From contig CASFDW010000002.1 in NCBI GenBank assembly GCA_949293595.1, positions 124,001 through 188,000 of the forward strand: DNA of 64,000 bases, given 5' to 3'. Each line of letters opens with the position of its first letter. Positions within the stretch are counted from its first letter, which is position 1. Both the position numbers and the translations under genes were made by a program. The notes beneath the pieces are model-generated. The model made no database searches, was not told where the DNA came from, and saw only the letters and a program-made list of their open reading frames with translations. This document shows, piece by piece, positions 45,932 to 53,105 of this stretch. Origin of the DNA: an uncultured Spirochaetales bacterium (GTDB lineage Bacteria > Spirochaetota > Spirochaetia > Sphaerochaetales > Sphaerochaetaceae).

Positions 45932-45966
45932 AAATCCTTTCCGGTAGCACCGGGAAGGATTTTTTC
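45932..45966 (+). terminator. Rho-independent terminator after proS
   Basis: AATCCTTTCCGG (45933-45944) pairs with CCGGGAAGGATT (45950-45961), one G-T wobble, loop TAGCA, followed by a T run. Confidence 0.88.
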
Positions 45967-46068
45967 ATTGCATGCGGTCCTACGGTCCCAGGTTGCCGAA
46001 AAGCGTAAAAAGGCTTTCAGAACTTGACTTTCAGGGGAAATTCCTTACTTTTAGACAAAGGAACATTT

Positions 46069-46488
46069 ATGGGAAAGTCTTATGCTTTTCTCGTTTTAGC
46101 CATCTGTTTATCCTCAACAATAACATCATGTGCAAAGACGGAAAAAAACAACAGAACGGAAGAGGTTTTCTTTGCACGGGACAATACGGACAACGGAAAA
46201 CAGGACGGGTCGGAGAGGGATTTCACCGACGATTTCATATATTCGATGGAGAACATGGTGGCAGCATCCGTTCCCGCGTCACGCACGTCAGTGGTTTCCG
46301 GATCAAGCCTCAATTCCGCCTTCGTCGAGGCATACGGTGGGAATTCCGTCAACACGCTTTCATACGAAGGAGCCTCAAACGGCAGGGAGATACGGGCATA
46401 CACGATGAGGCAGGAGGAGAAAAGCCACCGCAGCTCATCCATATACCGCAGCCTGCTGGGCATCAAAGCGATGGTCATGGGGAAATGA
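46069..46488 (+). CDS. Small hypothetical lipoprotein
   Basis: 139 residues. Signal peptide MGKSYAFLVLAICLSSTITSC with a lipobox ITSC; the mature part is polar, serine-rich and low in complexity, with no known domain. The ATG at 46069 was chosen because it starts the signal peptide; the frame extends 15 codons further up without a signal. It is monocistronic, between proS and the TRAP receptor. Confidence 0.75.
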   Translation: MGKSYAFLVLAICLSSTITSCAKTEKNNRTEEVFFARDNTDNGKQDGSERDFTDDFIYSMENMVAASVPASRTSVVSGSSLNSAFVEAYGGNSVNTLSYEGASNGREIRAYTMRQEEKSHRSSSIYRSLLGIKAMVMGK

Positions 46489-46524
46489 AACAGCCCCGGA
46501 CAGGAATCTGCATGGCATGATGTG

Positions 46525-46540
46525 TGGTATAAACATACCA
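46525..46540. promoter_or_regulatory. Inverted repeat upstream of TAXI-TRAP genes
   Basis: TGGTAT-AAAC-ATACCA, perfect 6-bp arms, 185 bp before the receptor gene. It resembles the PspF-like TGGTA/TACCA arms but has a spacer one base longer and no sigma-54 element follows, so an operator for another regulator is more likely. Confidence 0.4.
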
Positions 46541-46725
46541 TTTTCATGGAAGGTTCTCCTTCTTTATGCAATTTTTTCGAAATTATTATGCATATTTATT
46601 CAAAACCTATTGACATTCCCCCCTTATCTATAGAAAAACTAAACCATAGGCCGGGCTTTAGACGACCGCATGGGGATGCACATATCTAAATCACAAGGGT
46701 CCGGCTCCAGATCAAAGGAGTCATT

Positions 46726-47748
46726 ATGGGAAAGACTTTGAAACTCATCACACCGATTCTCATCATCGCGCTGTTGCTTGCCGGATGTGCAAAGGGTTCC
46801 GACAACAGCGGCACGTCTTCCACACCGGCGGCAGGCACGGCAAAGGCTGAAAGCGCCCCGGCAAAGAGCACCGAGCTCAAATTCGGTACCGGCGGCGACC
46901 AGGGTACATATTACGGCTTCGGAAACGTGCTCGCGCAGAGAGTGACCAGTTCGACGCCGACGAAGGTCACCGCAGTCACGAGCGGAGGCTCCCAGGACAA
47001 CATCGAGCAGCTCGACATGAACTTCTACCAGCTTGGCTTCGTACAGTCCGACGTGATGAGTTACGCATACCAGGGGATCAATCTCTTCCAGGACTTTCCT
47101 GTGAACAACTTCTCGACCGTGGCAGCCCTCTACATGGAGCAGGTGCAGATAGTCACGCTCGATCCTGAGATCAAGACGGTCGGGGATCTGAAGGGAAAGA
47201 CCGTATCGATCGGTTCTGCCGGATCCGGAGTCTACTACAATGCCATAGACTGCCTGAAGGCATACGGCCTCACAGAGAACGACATAAAGCCGACATACCA
47301 GAGCTTCGGTGACAGCGTCGATTCGCTCCAGGACGGGAAGATCGACGCGGCATTCGTCGTGGCGGGAGCGCCGACGGTGGCGGTTTCAACTCTTGCCAGC
47401 ACCCAGGACGTGCACCTTGTGAGCATCGACCAGGAGCACATCGAGGCACTCATCGAGGCTTCCCCCTACTACAGCCCCTACACGATCGATGCATCGGTAT
47501 ACGGGACGGACGAGGACTGCCAGACGGTGGCCGTCCTTGCAGTAGTGATCGCCCGAGACGACGTTTCCGAGGATGATGTATACAACTTCGTGTCGACGAT
47601 CTTCGAGAACAAGGACGCCATTGCTGCAAGCCATGACAAGGGCAACGAACTTGATCTCACATTCGCCTCGTCGATCACCAACATCCCATATCATCCGGGC
47701 GCTGCGAAATACTTCGCGGAAAAGGGAATCACGGTTCCAGTGAAATAG
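46726..47748 (+). CDS. TAXI-family TRAP transporter receptor lipoprotein
   Basis: 340 residues. Lipoprotein signal with LLLAGC at residues 17-22, a Ser/Thr/Ala linker, then the TAXI domain: LKFGTGGDQGTYYGFGN near residue 50 and VSIGSAGSGVYYNAIDCL near 160. TAXI receptors bind dicarboxylates, glutamate or related acids and hand them to a fused TRAP permease. AAAGGAG lies five bases before the ATG. A hairpin after it would raise receptor level over permease level. Confidence 0.93.
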   Translation: MGKTLKLITPILIIALLLAGCAKGSDNSGTSSTPAAGTAKAESAPAKSTELKFGTGGDQGTYYGFGNVLAQRVTSSTPTKVTAVTSGGSQDNIEQLDMNFYQLGFVQSDVMSYAYQGINLFQDFPVNNFSTVAALYMEQVQIVTLDPEIKTVGDLKGKTVSIGSAGSGVYYNAIDCLKAYGLTENDIKPTYQSFGDSVDSLQDGKIDAAFVVAGAPTVAVSTLASTQDVHLVSIDQEHIEALIEASPYYSPYTIDASVYGTDEDCQTVAVLAVVIARDDVSEDDVYNFVSTIFENKDAIAASHDKGNELDLTFASSITNIPYHPGAAKYFAEKGITVPVK

Positions 47749-47770
47749 GACGGACACGCCCGAAACGAAG

Positions 47771-47797
47771 CTGCGGCGGGATCCTGCCGCAGTTTCG
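47771..47797 (+). terminator. Hairpin between TRAP receptor and permease genes
   Basis: CTGCGGC (47771-47777) pairs with GCCGCAG (47786-47792); flanking CGAAA/TTTCG can extend the stem. T-run is short, so it probably attenuates rather than stops transcription or protects the receptor mRNA. Confidence 0.7.
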
Positions 47798-47849
47798 TCG
47801 TCTAAAAGCAGAATGAAAATTTTTCTTCAACATAGGAGAGGCTCCGATT

Positions 47850-49826
47850 TTGAGTAAAGAACACAAACTTTTCAAGCATCACAGCAAGGAGGAAATGGAA
47901 ATCGATATCGGATGCGGAACGGCTGCCGACGTGGAAGCCGTGATGCGAAAATACGACAGGGAGTCGAACACCAGGATATGGGAGGGTGTTCCAAGAACCC
48001 TGATCAGGATATTGATGGCAGCATTCGCCTTTTACTGCGTCATAGACGCGATTTTTCTTACAACCCTTCCCGAAGTAAGGCTTTCGGTATTCGTCGGCAT
48101 GATCCTTTTTCTGGGATTTCTGACCTTCCCTGCGAAAAAAGGACATGTACGGGTGAACCATATGCCGTGGTATGACTTCATCCTCCTGATAGTCGGCCCC
48201 GGTGCGTACTTTTTCTACGCCGCAAACGCGATGACGGTTATAAGGCTTTCGGCGCGCATAATGCAGCAGCCCCTGTTCATGGTCGTCGGCGTTATTGCGA
48301 TAATCGCCCTGATAGAACTCTGCCGGCGCTGTGTCGGCCTGCCCATACTATGCGTGGCAGGCGTCCTGCTGATCTATACGTTCTCCCAGGGCTTGAACGT
48401 GCAACAGGTGATACGGACCCTGTTCTACACCACGAACGGAATCTTCTCCGCTCCGGTGCAGGTCTGTGTGAAATTCATAGCCATCTTCATCATATTCGGC
48501 GCCTTTCTTGAAAAGACCGGCGTGGCCGACTTCTTCATCCGCTTTGCAAACCGCGCCGTCGGCCGTTTCACTGGAGGTCCCGCGAAGGTTGCCGTGGTCG
48601 CGAGCGCGCTCGAGGGGATGGCCTCCGGTTCGTCCGTAGCCAACACCGTAGGCTCCGGATCGGTGACGATCCCCATGATGAAGAAGATGGGATACAAGCC
48701 GGAATTCGCCGCAGCCGTCGAGGCCGCAGCCTCCACAGGAGGACAGATCATGCCGCCGATAATGGGGGCCGCGGCATTCCTGATGGCCGAATTCACAGGA
48801 GAGCCGTACGCAAAGATAGCCATGAGGGCCATCCTGCCGGCCGTCCTCTACTTCACTGGAATATACATCGCCGTGCATCTTGAGGCGAAGAAGATGGGGA
48901 TGAAGGGAATACCAAAGGAAGAGCTTCCAAAGCTGAAGGACCTTCTGAAGGACCTGTATCTGCTCCTGCCGATAATCTCACTTGTATACCTCGTGTCGTC
49001 AAACACGTTCACCATGGCCTACAGCGCCACAATATCGATAATCGTCGCAATAGTGGTTGGCGTACTGAACAAAAAGCAGAGGCTGACCTTCTCCCGTTTC
49101 ATGGATGCGCTTGAAAGCGGGGCAAAGGGTTCGATCACGGTCGTCGTCGCGTGCGGCATCGCAGGGGTCATCTCGGGATGCATCACGGTCACCGGGCTGG
49201 CATCGAAGCTCCTCGGGGCCATAGTCGCACTTTCAGGAGGATATGTGATGGTGGCCCTGGTCCTCACGATGCTCTGCTGCATCGTGCTCGGCATGGGTGT
49301 CCCCACCACGGCGAACTACTGCATCATGGCCGCGACCTGCGCGCCCATCCTGATGGATCCCTCGCTGGGGGTCACAAAGATGGCGGCGCACTTCTTCGTA
49401 TTCTACTACGGGATAGTCGCGGACATAACGCCTCCAGTCGCGTTGGCCGCATATGCGGGAGCGGCGATTGCGAAATCGAATCCGATGAAGACAGGATTTG
49501 CAGCGACAAAGCTGGCGATTGCGGCATTCGTCGTACCGTACGTCTTCGCACTGAGCCCCCAGATGCTCTTCATAAACGTGACAAGCCCTCTGAGCGTGGT
49601 GCAGATCTGCATCACCTCCCTCATCGGGATCTTCGGTGTTGCGGCGGCCCTCAACGGCTACCTGATGAAACCGATACACCCGGTTTTCCGCATACTGCTC
49701 GCAATCGGAGGTCTTGCGCTCATCTTCCCGGGGACGGTCACGGACATCATCGGCCTCATCTTCATCATCCTTCCGGTTCTCTGGCAGTATTTCACATCCA
49801 AGCCGACGGAAGCCGTCGCAGCCTGA
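47850..49826 (+). CDS. TRAP transporter permease, fused DctQ-DctM type
   Basis: 658 residues with about 16-18 membrane segments. The small-subunit-like part occupies residues 50-170, and the large-subunit part carries GMASGSSVANTVGSGSVTIP near residue 255, EAAASTGGQIMPPIMGAAAFLM near 290 in parts, and GMGVPTTANYCIMAATCAP near 480. This is the TAXI-associated fused permease. The start is TTG at 47850 (AGGAG 11 bases upstream); an ATG at 47895 is too close to its ribosome site. Its natural terminator was split by an IS. Confidence 0.94.
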   Translation: MSKEHKLFKHHSKEEMEIDIGCGTAADVEAVMRKYDRESNTRIWEGVPRTLIRILMAAFAFYCVIDAIFLTTLPEVRLSVFVGMILFLGFLTFPAKKGHVRVNHMPWYDFILLIVGPGAYFFYAANAMTVIRLSARIMQQPLFMVVGVIAIIALIELCRRCVGLPILCVAGVLLIYTFSQGLNVQQVIRTLFYTTNGIFSAPVQVCVKFIAIFIIFGAFLEKTGVADFFIRFANRAVGRFTGGPAKVAVVASALEGMASGSSVANTVGSGSVTIPMMKKMGYKPEFAAAVEAAASTGGQIMPPIMGAAAFLMAEFTGEPYAKIAMRAILPAVLYFTGIYIAVHLEAKKMGMKGIPKEELPKLKDLLKDLYLLLPIISLVYLVSSNTFTMAYSATISIIVAIVVGVLNKKQRLTFSRFMDALESGAKGSITVVVACGIAGVISGCITVTGLASKLLGAIVALSGGYVMVALVLTMLCCIVLGMGVPTTANYCIMAATCAPILMDPSLGVTKMAAHFFVFYYGIVADITPPVALAAYAGAAIAKSNPMKTGFAATKLAIAAFVVPYVFALSPQMLFINVTSPLSVVQICITSLIGIFGVAAALNGYLMKPIHPVFRILLAIGGLALIFPGTVTDIIGLIFIILPVLWQYFTSKPTEAVAA

Positions 49827-49863
49827 GACGTCCGATAAAAATGCCCGCTGCCTTGCATCAACC

Positions 49864-49899
49864 CCCAAATGTTGGAGACGACATTTGGGAGTTTTTTTT
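49864..49899 (+). terminator. Terminator carried in the IS left end
   Basis: CCCAAATGT (49864-49872) pairs with ACATTTGGG (49881-49889), loop of eight, then AG and eight T residues ending one base before the orfA ATG. It would stop read-through from the TRAP genes into the transposase. Confidence 0.85.
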
Positions 49900-50172
49900 A
49901 TGGGTGGAAAACGAATTTCAACAAAAACAAAACTAAAGGTTCTCGAATTATTGAAACAGGGCTTTAGATCCCAGTACATAGCAAATCACCTTCATATGCA
50001 TCGTTCAACTGTAAAAAGGTTGGAATATTTATTTGATGGAGGAGATGAGAGCTGGGTGTATGAATCCTGTTCGCATCATTACAGGTCCATGTCCGAGGTA
50101 GAGAAACAGGAAATTGTAGGACGTGTACTGAATGAAGGCGGAAGCCTGTACGAAATACAAAATAAGCAATAA
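49900..50172 (+). CDS. IS3-family transposase orfA (N-terminal part)
   Basis: 90 residues starting at the ATG directly after the T-tract of the IS terminator; no Shine-Dalgarno site is present. It has one helix-turn-helix (LELLKQGFRSQYIANHLHMH, then RSTVKRLEYLF) of the IS150 OrfA type. It ends at EGGSLYEIQNKQ, where a related second helix should begin; that helix is found in the +1 frame at the start of orfB. So orfA is shortened by a natural or mutational frameshift. Confidence 0.85.
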   Translation: MGGKRISTKTKLKVLELLKQGFRSQYIANHLHMHRSTVKRLEYLFDGGDESWVYESCSHHYRSMSEVEKQEIVGRVLNEGGSLYEIQNKQ

Positions 50173-51034
50173 TGTTTTAAATCTATGGATCCGCAATTAT
50201 AATAATCATGGTATCACAACGCTGAAAAAGGGTCGACCAGCGAAGAGGGGTTGCAATGACGGAAGAGGAAAGGAAGAGGACGAGGCTCTTGCCGCTGACA
50301 TAAGGGAAGTACAGGAGGACAACTACTGGGCGTATGGGGCTCTCAGGATGACGGAGGCGCTCAGACAGTCGGGCAGATACGAATCCATCAACCACAAGCG
50401 CGTGGAACGCGTGATGCGCGAATGCGAGCTGAACGCGAAAGTACGCCGCAGGCACTATCCGAAGAACTATTACAGGACGATGAAGGACAACGGCCCGGAG
50501 CTTCCTGCCAACGTGCTCGGCAGGGACTTCTCTGCGGACGGTCCACACCAGAAATTCGTCACGGACATAACCTACCTTCCGACCGAGGAGGGCTGGTGCT
50601 ACATGGCGGCTATCAAGGACCTCCATAACAACGAGATAGTTGCAAGGAAGGTAAGCAGGAACCAGACGCTGGAGCTCGTGATAGACGTGGTCAAGCAGCT
50701 CAGGAACAGGGTCGGGTCCCTCCGTGGATGCCTGCTCCACTCCGACATGGGCTGGACTTATACCAATGCTAGATACGTCAAATTCCTCAAGGAGCTCGGC
50801 GTCGTACAAAGCATATCCCGCAAGGGGAACTGCTGGGACAACGCATGCATGGAGAACTTCTTCGGACACATGAAATCGGAGACGATATACCAGAGGGGCA
50901 GGAACAACAGAGGATACAAGTTCAATGAGATAAGAAAGATTGCCTACGACTATGTTACATGGTCTAACGAAGTAAGGATTTCAAAAAAACTACGCTATCA
51001 ATCTCCGGTGCAATACCGAAAATCGACAGCGTAA
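50132..51034 (+). CDS. IS3-family transposase orfB with DDE catalytic domain
   Basis: 300 residues. The first 35 residues read as the second OrfA helix (YKISNNVLNLWIRNYNNHG), then linker and the rve integrase core: FVTDITYLP (first Asp), LLHSDMGWTY (second Asp), and NCWDNACMENFFGHMKSE (Glu). All three catalytic acids are present. The frame is +1 relative to orfA, overlap 41 bp. IS3 elements usually use a -1 shift, so either the shift is unusual or one base was lost or gained. Confidence 0.92.
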   Translation: MKAEACTKYKISNNVLNLWIRNYNNHGITTLKKGRPAKRGCNDGRGKEEDEALAADIREVQEDNYWAYGALRMTEALRQSGRYESINHKRVERVMRECELNAKVRRRHYPKNYYRTMKDNGPELPANVLGRDFSADGPHQKFVTDITYLPTEEGWCYMAAIKDLHNNEIVARKVSRNQTLELVIDVVKQLRNRVGSLRGCLLHSDMGWTYTNARYVKFLKELGVVQSISRKGNCWDNACMENFFGHMKSETIYQRGRNNRGYKFNEIRKIAYDYVTWSNEVRISKKLRYQSPVQYRKSTA

Positions 51035-51102
51035 ATCTTACTTCCTCCAACTTTGTGGGGTTAGTTCACCTGCAGCGGGTTTTTCATTCCACAAGGAAAA
51101 AG

Positions 51103-51143
51103 GCAAAAAAAGGTGCCATGGGCCGTACGGCCTGCATGGCACC
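51103..51143 (-). terminator. Terminator of the ankyrin gene
   Basis: Long stem GGTGCCATG...CATGGCACC (51112-51143) with an inner GGCC-GTAC-GGCC type core; on the minus strand it is followed by seven T (51104-51110). Confidence 0.88.
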
Positions 51144-51159
51144 ATTACCGCCGATGCGC

Positions 51160-51672
51160 TCAGTTCGCACCATGCTCCTTGAGCAGGTTGATGACGTATG
51201 TCCTTTTTGCGTTGCGGGCATAGTCGAGGACGGAATGTCCCTGATAGTCGCAGGCATTGACATCGGCGCCGCTCTTGATGAGCTGCGTGGTCATCTTTGT
51301 CTCGGGGTTGCTGTTGACAGCCATGATGAGGGCGGTCTCACCGAGATAGTTCCTCGCATCGATGTTGGCTCCTGCTGCGAGAAGGGCCTCGATGACCTTC
51401 GGGTTCTTCGAGCTGTTTGCAGCGAGGTGGAGGGAATTGGAGCGGTACTTTGGTTCCGCTTCGTGGATGTCCGCACCAGCCTGGATGAGCGCGTTGAGCA
51501 CGGCAACGGAGTGGTTGTACTGTGCGGCGAGCATCACAGGGGTGAGCCCCCATTCGTTATGTGCGTTGACATCAGCTCCGGCATCGATGAGGTCTTTGAT
51601 ATCGCGTGCCTTCGTGGCGCTGATTGCTGCAGCAAGCAGCTTCTTGTTCAGTGATTCAGTGGTCTTGGCCAT
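51160..51672 (-). CDS. Ankyrin-repeat protein
   Basis: 170 residues, no signal peptide. Four ankyrin repeats are visible, for example GADVNAHNEWGLTPVMLAAQ, GADIHEAEPKYRSNSLHLAA, GANIDARNYLGETALIMAVN and GADVNACDYQGHSVLDYA. Repeat proteins of this size usually bind another protein; the partner is unknown. AAGGAGACAAAAATC precedes the ATG. Single gene with its own terminator. Its upstream side (51673-51921) is AT-rich and holds promoters for both directions. Confidence 0.92.
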   Translation of the reverse strand: MAKTTESLNKKLLAAAISATKARDIKDLIDAGADVNAHNEWGLTPVMLAAQYNHSVAVLNALIQAGADIHEAEPKYRSNSLHLAANSSKNPKVIEALLAAGANIDARNYLGETALIMAVNSNPETKMTTQLIKSGADVNACDYQGHSVLDYARNAKRTYVINLLKEHGAN

Positions 51673-51921
51673 GATTTTTGTCTCCTTACACTCTTACCAA
51701 TAATACTTTATCGGTTTTATGTAAATATCAAAAGTAATAAAAGTGCGATTTTTCTTATTAATAACTCTTTATTTTCATAGAATTTAAGATACATGTTCTT
51801 AAAAAAATGGAAACGTATTGGTTTTTATTGGAGGCATAAAATCAACACAGAGCCGCCACTTTCCCACATGCCGGTGAAACTTGCCCTTTTTCCCTTGGAT
51901 TTTTCCAGTTATAATGGATGT

Positions 51922-53004
51922 ATGCTGACACACGACATGATAAGGCGGTGCCCCAAGGTCGAGCTTCACGACCATCTTGACGGAGGGCTGCGCCCAAACA
52001 CGATAATAGAGCTTGCAAAAGAGACGGGCACACCCCTTCCCTCCTACGAGCCGGAGGAGCTCGGGCAATGGTTCGCCCGCGGTTGCAGGCAGAAGTCGCT
52101 TCCGCTCTATCTCGAGACCTTCGACGTCACGACCGCGGTGATGCAGACGAAGGAGGCCCTCACCAGGATCGCAAGGGAGGCCATGGAGGATCTGGCCGCG
52201 GAGAACGTTGTGTATGCGGAGATAAGGTTCGCCCCGGCCCTGCATACCCGCATGGGCCTCAACCTCGAGGAGGTCGTCACCGCGGTTCTGAAGGGGCTGG
52301 ACATCGGGGGCAGGGAGAACGGCGTCAGATTCGGCCTGATCCTCTGCGCGATGCGGCACGAAAGGCCGGAAAGCACGCTCGAGATCGCAGAGCTCGCCGT
52401 GGCGTTCCGTGAAAAGGGCGTCGTCGGCTTCGACATCGCAGGGGACGAATACGGGCATCCGCCCAAAAAGCACATAGAGGCGTTCCAGTACATCAGGAGC
52501 AAGAACTTCAACATCACGATCCATGCCGGCGAGGCATTCGGGGTCGAATCGATCTGGCAGGCGATACAGATATGCGGCGCGCACCGCATAGGGCACGGGG
52601 TCAGACTTGTGGAGGACATGGTCGCCGAAGGCATGTCCATAAAGAAGATGGGAAGCCTCGCCCATTTCATCCAGGACCGCAGGATACCGATGGAGTTCTG
52701 CCTTAGTTCCAACGTGGGCACCGGGGCTGTCGAATCCTTCCAGGACCATCCCTTCCCCCTGTTCTTCAAAAACAGCTTCAGGGTTTTCCTATGCACTGAC
52801 AACAGGCTGATGAGCGGAACCACGCTGACAAAGGAGTTTGAGATCGCAGTACGCGAATACGGCTTGGATTTCAAGGACATCGAGAAGATCACTGTCAACG
52901 CGATGAAGAGCGCGTTCATACATCACGATCAGAAAATAAGGCTCATCTACGACGTTATCAAAAAAGGATATGCGGAGCTCAGACGGGAGTATTCCCTTGA
53001 GTGA
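51922..53004 (+). CDS. add: Adenosine deaminase
   Basis: 360 residues; deaminates adenosine to inosine. Zinc ligands and catalytic residues: VELHDHLDGG near residue 16, TIHAGEAFG near 217, HRIGHGVRL near 236, CLSSNVGTG near 267, and CTDNRLMSGT near 292. TDN rather than TDD is common in actinobacterial-type enzymes. The ATG at 51922 (MLTHDMIRRCPKVELHDH) was chosen; the frame extends upstream through AT-rich leader. Ribosome site is weak. Confidence 0.93.
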   Translation: MLTHDMIRRCPKVELHDHLDGGLRPNTIIELAKETGTPLPSYEPEELGQWFARGCRQKSLPLYLETFDVTTAVMQTKEALTRIAREAMEDLAAENVVYAEIRFAPALHTRMGLNLEEVVTAVLKGLDIGGRENGVRFGLILCAMRHERPESTLEIAELAVAFREKGVVGFDIAGDEYGHPPKKHIEAFQYIRSKNFNITIHAGEAFGVESIWQAIQICGAHRIGHGVRLVEDMVAEGMSIKKMGSLAHFIQDRRIPMEFCLSSNVGTGAVESFQDHPFPLFFKNSFRVFLCTDNRLMSGTTLTKEFEIAVREYGLDFKDIEKITVNAMKSAFIHHDQKIRLIYDVIKKGYAELRREYSLE

Positions 53005-53041
53005 AACACCGGACTATTTGCCGGCGATCTGCGTTTAATCC

Positions 53042-53073
53042 TTGTTTGCCGGGGGCAATTCCTGTAGAATTGC
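53042..53073 (+). promoter_or_regulatory. Promoter and overlapping palindrome before pullulanase gene
   Basis: TTGTTT (53042-53047), 17-bp spacer, TAGAAT (53065-53070). The -10 lies in GCAATTC-CTGTA-GAATTGC (53055-53073), a perfect 19-bp inverted repeat. A repressor bound there would block the promoter; the ROK regulator at 60380 or a LacI-type protein elsewhere are candidates. Confidence 0.65.
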
Positions 53074-53105
53074 TCCTGTAAGATCAGGACGGGGGAGAAT
53101 AAGAA

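Larger units (their letters stand above)
49854..51068 (+). mobile_element. IS3-family insertion sequence (IS150-like), 1215 bp
   Basis: Ends start with TG and finish with CA and form a 24-bp imperfect inverted repeat (17-18 matches; 49854-49877 against the complement of 51045-51068, both ending TTGGAG). A 3-bp target duplication, CCT, flanks it at 49851-49853 and 51069-51071. It holds orfA and orfB of an IS3-type DDE transposase. It sits in the loop of the TRAP permease terminator. The intact ends and target duplication point to a recent insertion. Confidence 0.92.
49843..51080 (+). other. TRAP permease terminator split by an IS insertion
   Basis: The left arm CCCGCTG ends at 49850 and the right arm CAGCGGG lies at 51073-51079, followed by five T. 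Removing the IS and one copy of CCT rejoins CCCGCTG-CCTG-CAGCGGG, a perfect hairpin with a four-base loop. Confidence 0.9.

Noticed and set aside
46609..46635. Sigma-70 promoter starting TTGACA before TAXI-TRAP
   Set aside because: No acceptable -10 at 16-18 bp; possible but not supported.
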